A DNA stretch of 64,000 nucleotides from Cryptomeria japonica (GCF_030272615.1 NC_081408.1:770129336-770193335); one strand, 5' to 3'; shown: positions 23,591-36,983, numbered from the stretch's first letter. The notes: generated by a model not told the origin, from the sequence alone. Program-made: numbers and translations.

Positions 23591-24606
23591 GTACCATTAG
23601 TGAAAGTTGTTTTTTTTGTCTTCAATTGTTGTTCTTACATGAAATAAGGTCTTATCATACCATTTTATGTTTTTTGATGCTTATTTTGAGTCCTAGGGAG
23701 TCTAATGGTGTCAAAGTAGATATATTGTAGAAAGTTGCATAGAGTTGTAATGGGAAACTTTACACTTTTGTGTTAAGGTGACCAAATGGATGATTTAATA
23801 TCCATAATTCAAATTTTAGTTGTAACTGTTGAAGGATATTAGGAAAACATTTAAATTTCCTTGCTTCATCGACCCAAGGGGTTGGAATGAAGTTGGAAGA
23901 AGATTGTTGATGTTGGCATTCAAATAAAGATCATTGTTTCTAAAATTTAAATTTGTTTTTGCTTCTATATTGCTTCCCACTTGCTTGTATGGTCTCATGG
24001 TATTCTTAAACTGATTGGAAATGATTCTAGTTTGAGTTAAATTTTATTTTTGACTGGTGGCATTAAATTTCATTCAAATTCGAAGAAGTTATAAGCATTT
24101 CTCTCTAGGCGGGTTAAAACCCCCCCAGGTTAACTAGAAGGAAAGAAAAATGTACAAATCACTTTTCCACTAGTGAAATAGTCTATAAATAGATGCTCTT
24201 AATGATGAAAAAGTTTTAAAAGTAGAAGAGAAAGTTTTCCTATGGAAAAGTGATTCCCTAGGCCCGATATCTCTATGTATAGAGCTGAAACCATTGACAA
24301 AAAGTTCAAATTTGCATTGCATTGAACAAAACTGATTTGGAACAGTTGTGGAATGTTTGAAGGGGTGTTGGGACCCTTCCTAGACCCTAACTTATCTTGA
24401 AAAATCATTGGCTTCATTTGGAGTTGAGTTAACCAAGTTACCCTATAAGCCCACAAGCCTAATTAGGCCTAATTCAAACTGAACAATCATTATTTTGCTC
24501 CTATCCATACAAAACAACCCTACCTCATTTTGAAGTAAGTTGTATAAAGGTGAAATGGGTATTCAAATTTGTGTTTGTATTTTCAGATTCATGCCTACTT
24601 CAAAAG
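23591..24606. other. Unassigned 1-kb stretch inside the Gypsy element
   Basis: No domain recognised and no long frame. It lies between the gag and the AAAAG duplication of the tandem-LTR element. It may be a decayed gag C-terminus or an older insertion. Confidence 0.4.
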
Positions 24607-26382
24607 TGTAATGCTTCGCCAGGAATCCTAAAGGAAAACAACACAACTAGGCAACTAAAGGGTGAAATAATTTATTTTTTTAAAGATTAAGTGCATTAAT
24701 TATAACAATTGCATGTTTAATAACATAGCGGAAGACTAACACATGATTTCCAAAGGGTTACCAACGAAGATTAATCATAGATTATATTAACACCATGGTT
24801 AATCCAATTGTCCATTTAATTAGATAAAGTAAATGCTTAAGTTTAAAACTACACATACATCTAAATTCCATAACGAAAGAATCAAGTATTCCAATGCATT
24901 CAATTTTCCATAAATCATTTATACATAAGATCAAAGCAACTGAATTTAACATACATTTTACTGACATAATATCACAATATCCATAAATAGATGGCTTCCA
25001 AAAATACCACGAATTACAAAGTTACAATATCAAGGTTACATAAAAGTTTGATACAATGACCACAAGGTCTCAACTAAACAAAGATCACGAACAAGAGCTG
25101 GTACATGAACCATGAACCAAGAAACACCAGCGAAGCCTTTCCCCGCCTAAAGATATAATCCAAAACATTCGATGGCAAGTGGCACTACCACCCGACCATG
25201 TGATCCCGAAATGGAACCACCCCACCATGCTAGGAGATAATAGAAAACCCTCAAGCAAGCAAAGTAAGACAAGTACGAAAGAACTACAAGACTCCGCAAA
25301 CATCCATGTGACTCAACTCACAAACACTAGTGACTATAAGGAGAGTGTCATTGCATAGCTTGATGGTTACCATGGTAGGCCTCCTAGGTCCCGACTCTAT
25401 GTCCTGGTAACCTCTCCTGGCTTTCGGCTCCAACTAAGTCTAATGCGGACCCTACCAATCCTTTCGTGAAGACAAGGTGGTAAGTTTGCCATTCCAGGCC
25501 TTCTCGTAGCATTATGAGCCCTATACTAGCACTACACCTATGCACGAGGTACATTATCTTAATTAATATTTATCTCACTCCCCCCCAATATATTATTAGG
25601 TTATCACTTTTTAACTAACTTTCGACGGGTTATCCTGTCATCCACTTCGGGCACGACCCCCGTTCGAAAGACACTCTCTCTCATAGGACACTAACAGGAA
25701 AGGTCTCTCTATGAGAACTCTATGGCAAAACAAACAGCCATAACTAATCCTGACAAACCACAGGTGAGGATACACAATCACTAACCCAAGATTGACTATT
25801 TGGACAAAACACACAATGGCTCACATCAATAAGGTTTTACAACAACACCTGACCAAGGAGATACAATAACATACGACACAATGACAACTCAACCAGAATT
25901 GCAATGAAATTAAGCTTGACTGCAAATACCATTTACACAAGATCCTAATACAGGGAATCTTTTCTTAAAACAACCAAAAGCATAAAATACTTGCAATTAA
26001 AGATTTTCCAAAAAAAAAGAAAATACAACTATATTAACACAAGGAAACCAATGTTGTCATTTGACCAATAAAGTTAAATAAAATCACATAAAAATTAACC
26101 CTCTAATTGTATGTTTATGATTAATTTACAAATAAACCCGATTAGATTATATTAATAATCTAAATTAAATTAAAAATTAAAAATTAAAAATTATATGTAA
26201 TAATATAATGTAATTACATAAATATATAATAATATAATATAATTACATAAATATATATATTCTACGAATATACAAATATAATATTATATAATTATATCAC
26301 ATTAAAATATATAATAAAAAGAAGATTTAATTTTGAAATATCTTTCATTTCCAAAATAACATAATTAAAACCACAGAAAATA

Positions 26383-26421
<39 letters not shown>

Positions 26422-26957
26422 ATATTATTATTATTATTTTATTTTTTTTAATTAATTTTTTTTTTTTTAATTAATTTTTTTTTATATATTTTTTTTATTT
26501 AATTTTTTTTAAAATTTATTTATTTTTTTAAAAATTTAATTTTAACATACAATAACCTAAAAACCAGTAAATTCTATTTTCAACCAAAATTTATTTCCAA
26601 TCAAAATTTTTAAAAGGGAAATTAATTAATACATAATTTCTCCAAAATAATATAATACAACAATTTCTCTTAACTTTTAATATCACAATAAATTTAATTA
26701 ATGATTAAATTTATTTCTAAAATAACTAAATAATTCCATAGAGATACACAAATATTAAAAAGGACTGTCATAGCCAAGTATCGAAACAAAAATTAAACAA
26801 GAGGGAATATTTTCTCTGGTAATCCCATTCCTCCCAAATCTTGCAATTTTCATGCACAAATAAAAATCTGAATAACACATTATGGTACTGTATCCACTGA
26901 GAGCAAACAATAATAAAAATATGAGTCTAATAAGTTCAAATGAGGAAGGGTACTACA
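24607..26957 (-). repeat. LTR 1 of the tandem element
   Basis: 2,351 bp. It has a very AT-rich middle (26090-26760) with a (CA)n run near 26390 not shared by the other copies. Its first bases (TGTAATGCTTCGCCAGGAAT) differ slightly from LTR 2 and 3. Confidence 0.92.
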
Positions 26958-27212
26958 TTCTCCCCCCCCCCCAAAACTAGGCTTACTCCTGGAAGCCTAA
27001 AACAAATAAGAATACAGCTCTCTCATCTTCGTTGCATCCTCCCCTAGCTTTCCTAGCCATGACCTAGCACTATATGGAGAAAATGATTCAGACCTATAGC
27101 AAGGTTAAAACAAGAGAAATACAAACATTAAGACCTAAGCAAAAAGGTTAACTAAATAGGCTCACTACAAACCCAAAGTACCCAGTGTTGAAACTTGAGC
27201 TCTGATACCAAA
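26958..27212 (-). other. Internal region 1 with PPT and PBS
   Basis: PPT on the minus strand is the G-run ending GGGGAGAA next to LTR 1. PBS TGGTATCAGAGC on the minus strand is at 27199-27210, two bases from LTR 2. There is no coding frame between them. Confidence 0.9.
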
Positions 27213-29563
27213 TGTAATGCCCTGCCAGGAACCCTAAAGGAAAACAACACAACTAGGCAACTAAAGGGTGAAATTAATTTTTTTTTAAAGATTAAGTGCA
27301 TTAATTATAACAATTGCACGTTTAATAACACAGCGGAAGACTAACACATGATTTCCAAAGGGTTACAAACGAAGATTAATCATAGATTATATTAACACCA
27401 TGGTTAATCTAATTGTCCATTTAATTAGATAAAGTAAATGCTTAAGTTTAAAACTACACATACATCAAAATTCCATAACGAAAGAATCAAGTATTCCAAT
27501 GCATTCAATTTTCCATAAATCATTTATACATAAGATCAAAGCAACTGAATTTAACATGCATTCTACTGACATAATATCACAATATCCATAAATAGATGGC
27601 TTCCAAAAATACTACGGATTACAAAGTTACAATATCAAGGTTACATAAAAGTTTGATACAATGACCACAAGGTCTCAACTAAACAAAGATCACGAACAAG
27701 AGTAGGTACATGAACCACGAACCAAGAAACACCAGCGAAGCCTTTCCCCGCCTAAAGATACAATCCAGAACATCCGATGGGAAGTGGCACTACCACCCGA
27801 CCATGTGATCCCAAAATGGAACCACCCCATCGTGATAGGAGATAATAGAAAACCCTCAAGCAAGCAAAGTAAGACAAGTATGAAAGAACTACAAGACTCC
27901 GCAAACATCCATGTGACTCAACTCACAAACACTAGTGACTCTAAGGAGAGAGTGTCATCGCATAGCTTGATGGTTACCATGGTAGGCCTCCTAGGTCTCG
28001 ACTCTCTGTCCTGGTAACCTCTCCCGGCTTCTGGCTCCAAATAAGTCTCATGCGGACCCTACCAATCCTTTCGTGAAGACAAGGTGGTGAGTTTGCCATT
28101 CTAGGCCTTCTCGTAGCATTATGAGCCCTGCACTAGCACTACACCTATGCACGAGGTACATTATCTTAATTAATATTTATCTCACTCCCCCCCAATATAT
28201 TATTAGGTTATCACTTTTTAACTGACTTTCAACGGGTTATCCTGTCGTCCACTTCGGGCATGGCCCCCGCTCGAAAGCCACTCTCTCTCATAGGACACTA
28301 ACAGGAAAGGTCTCTCTACGAGAACTCTATGGTGAAACAAACAACCATAACTAATCCTGACAAACCACAGGTGAAGGATACACAATCACTAACCCAAGAT
28401 TGACCATTTGGACAAAACACACAATGGCTCACATCAATAAGGTTTTACAACAACACCTGACCAAGGAGATACAATAACATACGACACAATGACAACTCAA
28501 CTAGAATTGCAATGAAATTAAGCTTGACTGCAAATACCATTTACACAAGATCCTAATACAGGCAATCTTTTCTTAAAACAGCCAAAAGCATAAAATATTT
28601 GCAATTAAAGGTTTTCCAAAAAATAAGAAAATACAACTATATTAACACAAGGAAACCAATGTTGTCATTTGTCCAATAAAGTTAAATAAAATCACATAAA
28701 AAATAACCCCCTAATTATATGTTTATGATTAATTTACAAATAAACCCAATTAGATTATATTAATAATCTAAATTAAAAATTCTATATAATAATATAATGT
28801 AATTACATAAATATATAATAATATAATATAATTACATAAATATATATATTCTACGAATATACGAATATAATATTATATAATTATATCACATTAAAATATA
28901 TAATAAAAAGAAGATTTAATTTTGAAATATCTTTCATTTCCAAAATAACATAATTAAAACCACAACCACAGAAAATACTATATACATATATATATAATAT
29001 TATTCTTTTAAAAAATATTTTTTTTTTAATTTTTTAATTAATTTTTTATTTTTTAATTAATTTTTTGTTATATTTTTTTTTAATTTAATTTTTATGTTTA
29101 TTTATTTATTTTTTTTAATTTAATTTTTTTTTTTTTTTAATTTAATTTTAACATAAAATAACCTAAAAACCAATAAATTCTATTTTCAACCAAAATTTAT
29201 TTCCAATCAATTTTTTTAAAAGGGAAATTAATTAATACATAATTTCTCCAAAATAATATAATACAACAATTTCTCTTAACTTTTAATATCACAATAAATT
29301 TAATTAATGATTAAATTTATTTCTAAAATAACTAAATAATTCCATAGAGATACACAAATATTAAAAAGGACTGTCATAGCCAAGTATCGAAACAAAAATT
29401 AAACAAGAGGGAATATTTTCTCTGGTAATCCCATTCCTCCCAAATCTTGCAATTTTCATGCACAAATAAAAATCTGAATAACACATTATGGTACTGTATC
29501 CACTGAAAGCAAACAATAATAAAAATATGAGTCTAATAAGTTCAAATGAGGAAGGGTACTACA
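27213..29563 (-). repeat. LTR 2 of the tandem element
   Basis: 2,351 bp, highly similar to LTR 3 and LTR 1 along its length; most differences are in the AT-rich core near 28980-29150. Confidence 0.92.
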
Positions 29564-29821
29564 TTCTCCCCCCCCCCCCCCAAAACTAGGCTTACTCCTG
29601 GAAGCCTAAAACAAATAAGAATACAGCTCTCTCATCTTCGTTGCATCCTCCCCTAGCTTTCCTAGCCATGACCTAGCACTGTATGGAGAAAACGATTCAG
29701 ACCTATAGCAAGGTTAAAACAAGAGAAATACAAACATTAAGACCTAAGCAAAAAGGTTAACTAAATAGGCTCACTACAAACCCAGAGTACCCAGTGTTGA
29801 AACTTGGGCTCTGATACCAAA
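29564..29821 (-). other. Internal region 2 with PPT and PBS
   Basis: 258 bp and almost identical to internal region 1, with a longer C-run at the PPT. PBS at 29808-29819 on the minus strand. Confidence 0.9.
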
Positions 29822-32146
29822 TGTAATGCCCTGCCAGGAACCCTAAAGGAAAACAACACAACTAGGCAACTAAAGGGTGAAATTAATTTTTTTTAAAGAT
29901 TAAGTGCATTAATTATAACAATTGCACGTTTAATAACACAACGGAAGACTAACACATGATTTCCAAAGGGTTACAAACGAAGATTAATCATAGATTATAT
30001 TAACACCATGGTTAATCTAATTGTCCATTTAATTAGATAAAGTAAATGCTTAAGTTTAAAACTACACATACATCGAAATTCCATAACAAAAGAATCAAGT
30101 ATTCCAATGCATTCAATTTTCCATAAATCATTTATACATAAGATCAAAGCAACTGAATTTAACATACATTCTACTGACATAATATCACAATATCCATAAA
30201 TAGATGGCTTCCAAAAATACCATGGATTACAAAGTTACAATATCAAGGTTACATAAAAGTTTGATACAATGACCACAAGGTCTCAACTAAACAAAGATCA
30301 CGAACAAGAGCTGGTACGTGAACCACGAACCAAGAAACACCAGCGAAGCCTTTCCTCGCCTGAAGATATAATCCAGAACATCCAACGGGAAGTGGCACTA
30401 CCACCCGACCATGTGATCCCAAATTGGAACCACCCCATCATGCTAGGAGATAATAGAAAACCCTCAAGCAAGCAAAGTAAGACAAGTACGAAAGAACTAC
30501 AAGACTCTGCAAACATCCATGTGACTCAACTCACAAACACTAGTGACTCTAAGGAGAGAGTGTCATTGCATAGCTTGATGGTTACCATGGTAGGCCTCCT
30601 AGGTCCCGACTCTTTGTCCTAGTAACCTCTCTCGGCTTCCGGCTCCAACTAAGTCTCATGCAGACCCTACCAATCCTTTCGTGAAAACAAGGTGGTAAGT
30701 TTGCCATTCCAAGCCTTCTCGTAGCATTATGAGCCCTGTACTAGCACTACACCTATGCATGAGGTACATTATCTTAATTAATATTTATCTCACTCCCCCC
30801 CAATATATTATTAGGTTATCACTTTTTAACTGACTTTCGACGGGTTATCCTGTCATCCACTTCGGGCACGGCCCCCACTCAAAAGTCACTCTCTCTCATA
30901 GGACACTAATAGGAAAGGTCTCTCTACAAGAACTCTATGGTGAAATAGACAGCCATAACTAATCCTGACAAACCACGTGTGAAGGATACATAATCACTAA
31001 CCCAAGATTGACCATTTGGACAAAACACACAATGACTCACATCAATAAGGTTTTACAACAACACCTGACCAAGGAGATACAATAACATACGACACAATGA
31101 CAACTCAACCAGAATTGCAATGAAATTAAGCTTGACTGCAAATACCATTTACACAAGATCCTAATACAAGCAATCTTTTCTTAAAACAGCCAAAAGCATA
31201 AAATACTTGCAATTAAAGATTTTCCAAAAAATAAGAAAATACAACTATATTAACACAAGGAAATCAATGTTGTCCTTTGTCGAATAAAGTTAATAAAATC
31301 ACATAAAAATTAACACCCTAATTATATGTTTATGATTAATTTACAAATAAACTCGATTAGATTATATTAATAATCTAAATTAAATAAAAAATAAAAAATT
31401 ATATATAATAATATAATATAATTACATAAATATATAATAATATAATATAATTACATAAATATATATATTCTACGAATATATGAATATAATATTATATAAT
31501 TATATCACATTAAAATATATAATAAAAAGAAGATTTAATTTTGAAATATCTTTCATTTCCAAAATAACATAATTAAAACCACAGAAAATACTATATACAT
31601 ATATATATAATATTATTATTATTTTTTATTGTTTTTATTTTTATTTTTTAATTAATTTAATTTTTTATTTTTATTTTTTATATATTTTTTTTAATTTAAT
31701 TTTTATTTTTTATTTTTTTTCTTAATTTAATTTTAACATACAATAACCTAAAAACCAGTAAATTCTATTTTCAACCAAAATTTATTTCCAATCAAATTTT
31801 TAGAAGGGAAATTAATTAATACATAATTTCTCCAAAATAATATAATACAACAATTTCTCTTAACTTTTAATAACACAATAAATTTAATTAATGATTAAAT
31901 TTATTTCTAAAATAACTAAATAATTCCACAGAGATACACAAATATTAAAAAAGACTGTCATAGCCAAGTATCGAAACAAAAATCAAACAAGAGGGAATAT
32001 TTTCTCTAGTAATCCCATTCTTCCCAAATCTTGCAATTTTCATGAACAAATAAAAATATGAATAACACATTATGGTACTGTATCCACTGAAAGCAAACAA
32101 TAATAAAATATGAGTCTAATAAGTTCAAATGAGGAAGGGTACTACA
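29822..32146 (-). repeat. LTR 3 of the tandem element
   Basis: 2,325 bp, ending ACTACA directly before the right AAAAG. It carries the only fully open copy of the antisense frame listed at 30269-30622. Confidence 0.92.
30269..30622 (+). CDS. Reading frame within the giant LTR, antisense to the element (uncertain)
   Basis: 117 codons starting MTTRSQLNKDHEQELVREPR, hydrophilic and rich in K, Q, S and T, with PPDHVIPNWNHP in the middle. The same frame exists in the other two LTRs but is broken by one stop each: TGA near 25110 in LTR 1 and TAG near 27702 in LTR 2. The region has a higher GC content than the rest of the LTR. No family is recognised. It could be a remnant of a captured or ancestral gag start, or just a GC-rich LTR segment open by chance. 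Confidence 0.25.
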   Translation: MTTRSQLNKDHEQELVREPRTKKHQRSLSSPEDIIQNIQREVALPPDHVIPNWNHPIMLGDNRKPSSKQSKTSTKELQDSANIHVTQLTNTSDSKERVSLHSLMVTMVGLLGPDSLS

Positions 32147-32151
32147 AAAAG

Positions 32152-33650
32152 TTATGGACAATCAGACCCATTAGGAGGGCTACAAGGACTAGTGGTGGTT
32201 TATGAAGGAAGTGTGTGGTGTGATGCCCCAAAAGCCCTTCAAAATTGTTGGTTGAGAGGTTGACATCACTCCTGCCCCTGATTTGCATCAGAATATCACC
32301 AAATTTTGGTAATTATTCATATTCATCCCTAGGGGTGGATAATGTTATACTCATTGAACATATTCAGGGTATGTCCTTAGAACAAGAAGTCAAATCACTC
32401 CTGATCATGCCCTTTTTTCATGGATGGAAGAAGAAGATTCAGTGTTCTCTAATGAGGCCTCTACTTCGAAAGCCTCTCAAGTCCAAACTGATTACAATAC
32501 TCAATCAAAAAAAGATTCATTGGACAAATCATCCAACAAATTCTAAAGCCTCGTGCAACCTTAGAAAAGCTTGCAAAGAGCATTGTTGTTCAGCCTATCC
32601 AGAAACTACAAGAAATATTTCAAAGTAAAATGAAGGAGTTCAAAACGTCGGTACCTATGGAAATGAATGTGGTGGAGTAGTTGAAAAGATTCCTTGCTAA
32701 TGTGTCTCTTTGGGATTTTTTAGCCATTCATGAGCAAAAATCATTATTAAAAGAAGCATTAGAGAGTTGAGAACAATGAGCTTGGGCCAAAGGTACTGCT
32801 GAGCAAGCCAAGGGGAAAGAGACTTTAGATCCTTGGTAGAATCAAACACCTACTGCTTTCATCAATGCGGCTAGGGACTTGAGGAAAGAAGAAACCGATA
32901 AGCCAAAACCAATGCCCTTCTTTTTAACATTCATAATTGGAGATAAATTGTTGCATAATTACATGATAGTTTTAGGGGCTAGTAATATTGTTATGCCTAA
33001 GAACATCGTTGAAGACTTTTAGATCCAATATGAACCTATAGATAGAGGTATTATGCATTGGGATAGTAAGAAGGTGCATGCCTTAGGAATTGTCCAAAAT
33101 ATACGTTTAACCTTATACTCATGTCCTAGCATCATTGTTTCACAAGAGGTAGCCATAGTTGATATCCTACCTGTTTTTGGCCTCTACTTATCCCGAGACT
33201 TTACAACCAAGAATGGTGGTTATATGTCATTGGCTTGGCCTCGTTTGATCCTCATAACCAAATATGGGTAAAAAATGAATTTATTATCGGAACCTCTACA
33301 AAATGAACACATAGCAAAAGATGTGATGAAATTTGAGCCTACCCATACTTTTATCAAGAAGGATGAGATGTATTATGTTGAGATGTTAGAAGAAGAAAAG
33401 GTTTTTGGATATATAGACAAGAAAGAAGATTTTCGTAAATCGTTCATCGATAGTGACCTTTTTGACGATCACCATGTTGTTGGTTTAAGGACATACATCA
33501 TTTTTTATGAAGACCAACCCATCCCTCAAATCAAAAAAGAAAAAGAAGTAGTTTTCGAGCATGAGCAAAATTCCAATCTAAAGCTATGGGTCATGTACTT
33601 TTATGATGCAAGATGTAGATTCGATTAAGGAGTGGGATTGTGCATAATTT
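32152..33650 (+). pseudogene. Gypsy protease and first half of an extra RNase H
   Basis: The aspartic protease fold is visible around 32945-33260: HNYMIVLGASNIVMPKNIVE corresponds to the D-S/T-G-A-S-N-V-M-P motif, with the catalytic Asp replaced (VLGAS). Family-typical QNIRLTLYSCPSIIVSQE and LPVFGLYLSRDF follow. A linker frame (33275-33628) then enters LWVMYFYDARCRFD, the start of a second-type RNase H normally written YFDGA; its first catalytic Asp is Tyr here. The frame stops at 33627 but continues to ISLTREQTK once the insertion at 33651 is removed. Confidence 0.85.
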
Positions 33651-34814
33651 TGTTAGAATCAATGAACACTAAGAGGGGGGGGGGCTGAATCAGTGTTTTA
33701 TAATTTGAAAACTTATCAAGTTGAATCCTAAGCCACCAGATACATGAGAAAGTAATCAAAGCGCAGAAACATAAAATAAGCAACCACACAACAATAACAC
33801 CAATTTTTTTACGTTGAAACCCAAGAAGGGAAAAACCACGGTGGGATTTGAACCCACAATATTATTATACTATGGCCAGTGGTAGAACAATATTAAAAAA
33901 GAAGAATGCACTTGCATTCAGGCACACTGCCTAGAGCTTAGTGCTCAGATACAAAATAGGGCTACAACCCCGGAGGACTCACTATCCAACAAATGAAATA
34001 TAAAGGGAATTACAATGTTTGAACTGGTATATAGCATCTTTAAATGCTAGGAATCAATTCTGGTTAAGCTCAAAATGATCTGCTGCCATTGATCTGAAAA
34101 TATGCTTTGTTCTACTCTGCTGCCAAATACCGGATCATCAAAAATCAAGATGCGCACGTGAAACTGTGCTCAATCGCTCCCAAAACAATCCCTCACACAT
34201 ATATTTGCTCCAAAATGATCACCCAAATCTACCTTATATATCCGCACCATCGAAATAGATCTCCAACAGGTTAGCTTCATAAAAATCGCATAACACGCAA
34301 CATGAAATGTGTTTCACCAAGTCGGCTCAATCCAATCACAAATCCAAATGCCATACCTAAAACATATGATCACAAGCTTCACATGCAATGGCACAAACTC
34401 CTCAAACACAACACCAATCCCCAAAATTATCCTAACAAATCTGCAACACACGTTACTCCAAAATAGCTCTGCCCTAAATGAATTACCGGATACCGGAGCT
34501 CTAAACTTACACAAATTCAACACCGGATATCAAAATCATGAAGTAATCTGTCTCGAGCCTCAAACCAACTGCCTTGATCACCGCAATAAAAAATACATCA
34601 CCAAAATCAAGATATGCACCATGATCTCATGCTCTACTGGTTACTATGTTCCACCTTCCAAACTTATGCCTTATGAACAATATGACTTCCGGTAAACCAA
34701 TTCTATGTACACCTGATAGGGTCTGCAAATTGAGTTGCCATCAATGACAACCCCTAAGCATCTATCATGCACCAATCTTCACCAAAATCACTAGAATAGT
34801 GTCTCTTGCCAACA
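33651..34814 (-). repeat. 3' LTR of the Sirevirus-like element
   Basis: Starts TGTTAGAATCAATG and ends CTCTTGCCAACA on the plus strand. Similar to 38099-39263 throughout but with many substitutions, so the insertion is not recent. Confidence 0.92.
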
Positions 34815-34920
34815 ATCTCCCCCTTTGACATTGATGTAAACACTGTGAAAATGAATAGAATACACAAGCTCCCCCTAAGAATTTACACCATTTTTCACTC
34901 TGCTCTCTCCCCCTTTGACA
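34815..34920 (-). other. Polypurine tracts of the Sirevirus-like element
   Basis: On the minus strand GTCAAAGGGGGAGAT abuts the LTR. A second GTCAAAGGGGGAGAG lies about 95 bp upstream, and GGGGGAGC between them. Confidence 0.8.
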
Positions 34921-34977
34921 ACAATGCCAAATATAAATGATCCGCCAAAATTGATATACAAGGATATATACAACTGC

Positions 34978-36489
34978 TCACAAAAACTTGAATATGTCTG
35001 CAAAAATTGGTCTAAGGGACATCAAATGATTATCCCATGCCTTCCTTAAACTCTCCAAAATGCTTATCATCCCACTAAAAAGGTAGACATGCATTTTTGC
35101 TCCATGTCTATCTATTGGAATAGGCTTATTTAGTGCATCTTCAACATCCTGCATGCTTCTCATCAATGAATTTATTCGGGTAGTAATAAGACTTCTCACC
35201 TCAGACACTCTACTCAAAACTATGTCCTTTTCTTGATTTAAGCTCTTGATTTTGTTCAATACACTCAAAACTTGGGGTTCAAAATTGCTAGCAGGAGTAG
35301 ATTGTTGTGAGTATGACTGTGATATGCTTGCTAGCTAACCTTCACACTCCCTTACCTTCTTGTCAATATATATAGTGAACTTGGGCAAAATTAGACATGA
35401 CTTGTATATATTACCTTCTTTATCAATTGCATCTTGAATACTTTTTAGTGTAACAACTAGACTGACTCTGTCATCTTCTATCATATTCAAAAATTGCTTT
35501 AACTTCATTACATTGAATTGATTTAAAACTTTAATATTCGTTGCCTTCTCCAAAGACTCAAAATGAGAACCAACAACACTTAATAAACCCTTGAGATTAC
35601 CAGAGGGATCAAATGTATCCGGTTTGAAAGATGACATGATTTTCGCCATCATATCTCATGCCAATGATATTAACTCTTTGTCTGTGGAATGAGACTTAAC
35701 CAAGTCCTCATTGGCTTTGGCTTGAGCTAGAGTTGCCAATTTAAGTGCTTGAATGGGAAATAAGGAACTCGGGTCAATCAACCCTTGACCAAAATCATCT
35801 GAATCAACAACTTATTTCCCTTTTACAACATTAGTGTCTCTTGCCACTGTTGTGGGAGCCTGATCTACCTTTTCCTCTCCTTTCTCCTTATCAACAACCT
35901 CTACACTCTCACCCTTTCTACCTTTTTCACCATCATTCACATCCTTCTCCACATCCAATGTCTCCTCAACTACTTTTTCTGACACGATCTCCATAACGAG
36001 AGGTTCCTGTACAACATCACCGAAGGTATCATTTATGCCATCAACATTATCAGCTGGAGTTTCATCATTAGACTGTCCTTCTAGAATGGCTTACTTGGTA
36101 ATATTATGAGGTCGGTCCAGCCACATGAATTCATCGTGGATTTGGCTCAGAATGTATTGGACCCATTCGAGTTCATCGAACACCAGGAAATGAATTAATT
36201 GGATGAAACCCTTGTCGTGCAATACCTTGAATTCTGAGTTAAAATTTCCCAAACTATCCATCATGTGCTTGGTGTAAAGTGAGAGAATTTATGCATTCCC
36301 AAGCTCCTCCATGTTGCAATGGATGTATGCCCTAATATCTTCATTGTGAAGTACACTATATGAAATAGAAGAAAATGCACCTTTCAAATCATTCTTAGTA
36401 GATTTGAATGGGTTCCTCTTGAACACGGGCCTTGCTCTCTTAGAAATTTCGGCCACCAATGGAGTTGCAACACCAGATGCAGATGCCAT
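34978..36489 (-). pseudogene. Long second reading frame of the pol-less element, function unknown
   Basis: From an ATG at 36489 (MASASGVATPLVAEISKRAR) to 34978 a single frame of 504 codons has five stops (near 36290, 36090, 35813, 35667 and 35336) but no frameshift. The N-terminal 130 residues look globular (FSSISYSVLHNEDIRAYIH, SLGNFNSEFKVLHDKGFIQ, FDELEWVQYILSQIHDEFMW). A Glu/Lys/Val-rich low-complexity linker follows (about residues 160-225), then helical, probably coiled-coil segments. It sits where Sireviruses carry their third, envelope-like frame, between pol and the 3' LTR. No membrane segment is evident, so I do not call it an envelope protein. It may be an accessory element protein or a captured host gene. 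Confidence 0.6.
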
Positions 36490-36983
36490 TTTGAAATAAA
36501 AGTATGAACATATAGCTTTGTAAACAAAAAAATACCTTTTGATTCTCAACTAGGTGCAAGAAATCGTTGATTGATTACTACAAGCTCCAATTTGGCTGCT
36601 AAAACTCTTTTACTCTGCTACTCTGCTCTTCTCTCTCGTTCGCATTGTGAAGAATGAGCTATTGAAATGCTTTTTTATCTGCTGAAAACCTAATTCCAAG
36701 TTGTAATAAATGCACAACCCTAATGACTTCTGGATACACTATTTTTCATCGATTTGCTCTTCGGATTATCAAATCACCATGAAATCTTTTGGATAACCTT
36801 TGGATATCTAATCTAGATCTTTTGCAACCTTTTAGAACCGGTGACAAATCTCCGCAAGGGGGTTCTATGGATCTATATAATAATCTGCCCCCCTAAGGCA
36901 AAAATGCCCTAGTTACCAAATGAGGATCCATCATTGGATTCAGGTGTGGAGCCATTTTGAACATTTGAGTCTTCCTTTTTCAC
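36490..36983 (-). other. Region between gag and the second frame
   Basis: Non-coding on the element's strand. Just before the ATG it looks like a 5' leader, with an AGAGAGAAGAGCAGAG run near 36630. It could be a promoter or leader for the second frame; all of pol is missing from this point. Confidence 0.4.

Larger units (their letters stand above)
24607..32146 (-). mobile_element. Tandem three-LTR element with giant LTRs and tiny internal regions, duplication AAAAG
   Basis: Structure: LTR 24607-26957 (2,351 bp), internal 26958-27212 (255 bp), LTR 27213-29563 (2,351 bp), internal 29564-29821 (258 bp), LTR 29822-32146 (2,325 bp). Each LTR starts TGTAATGC and ends GGGTACTACA. Each internal region has a tRNA-Met PBS at one end and a purine tract at the other, giving minus-strand orientation. 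AAAAG flanks the whole array at 24602-24606 and 32147-32151, so it sits in the genome as one insertion. It has no gag or pol and is therefore non-autonomous. Confidence 0.92.
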
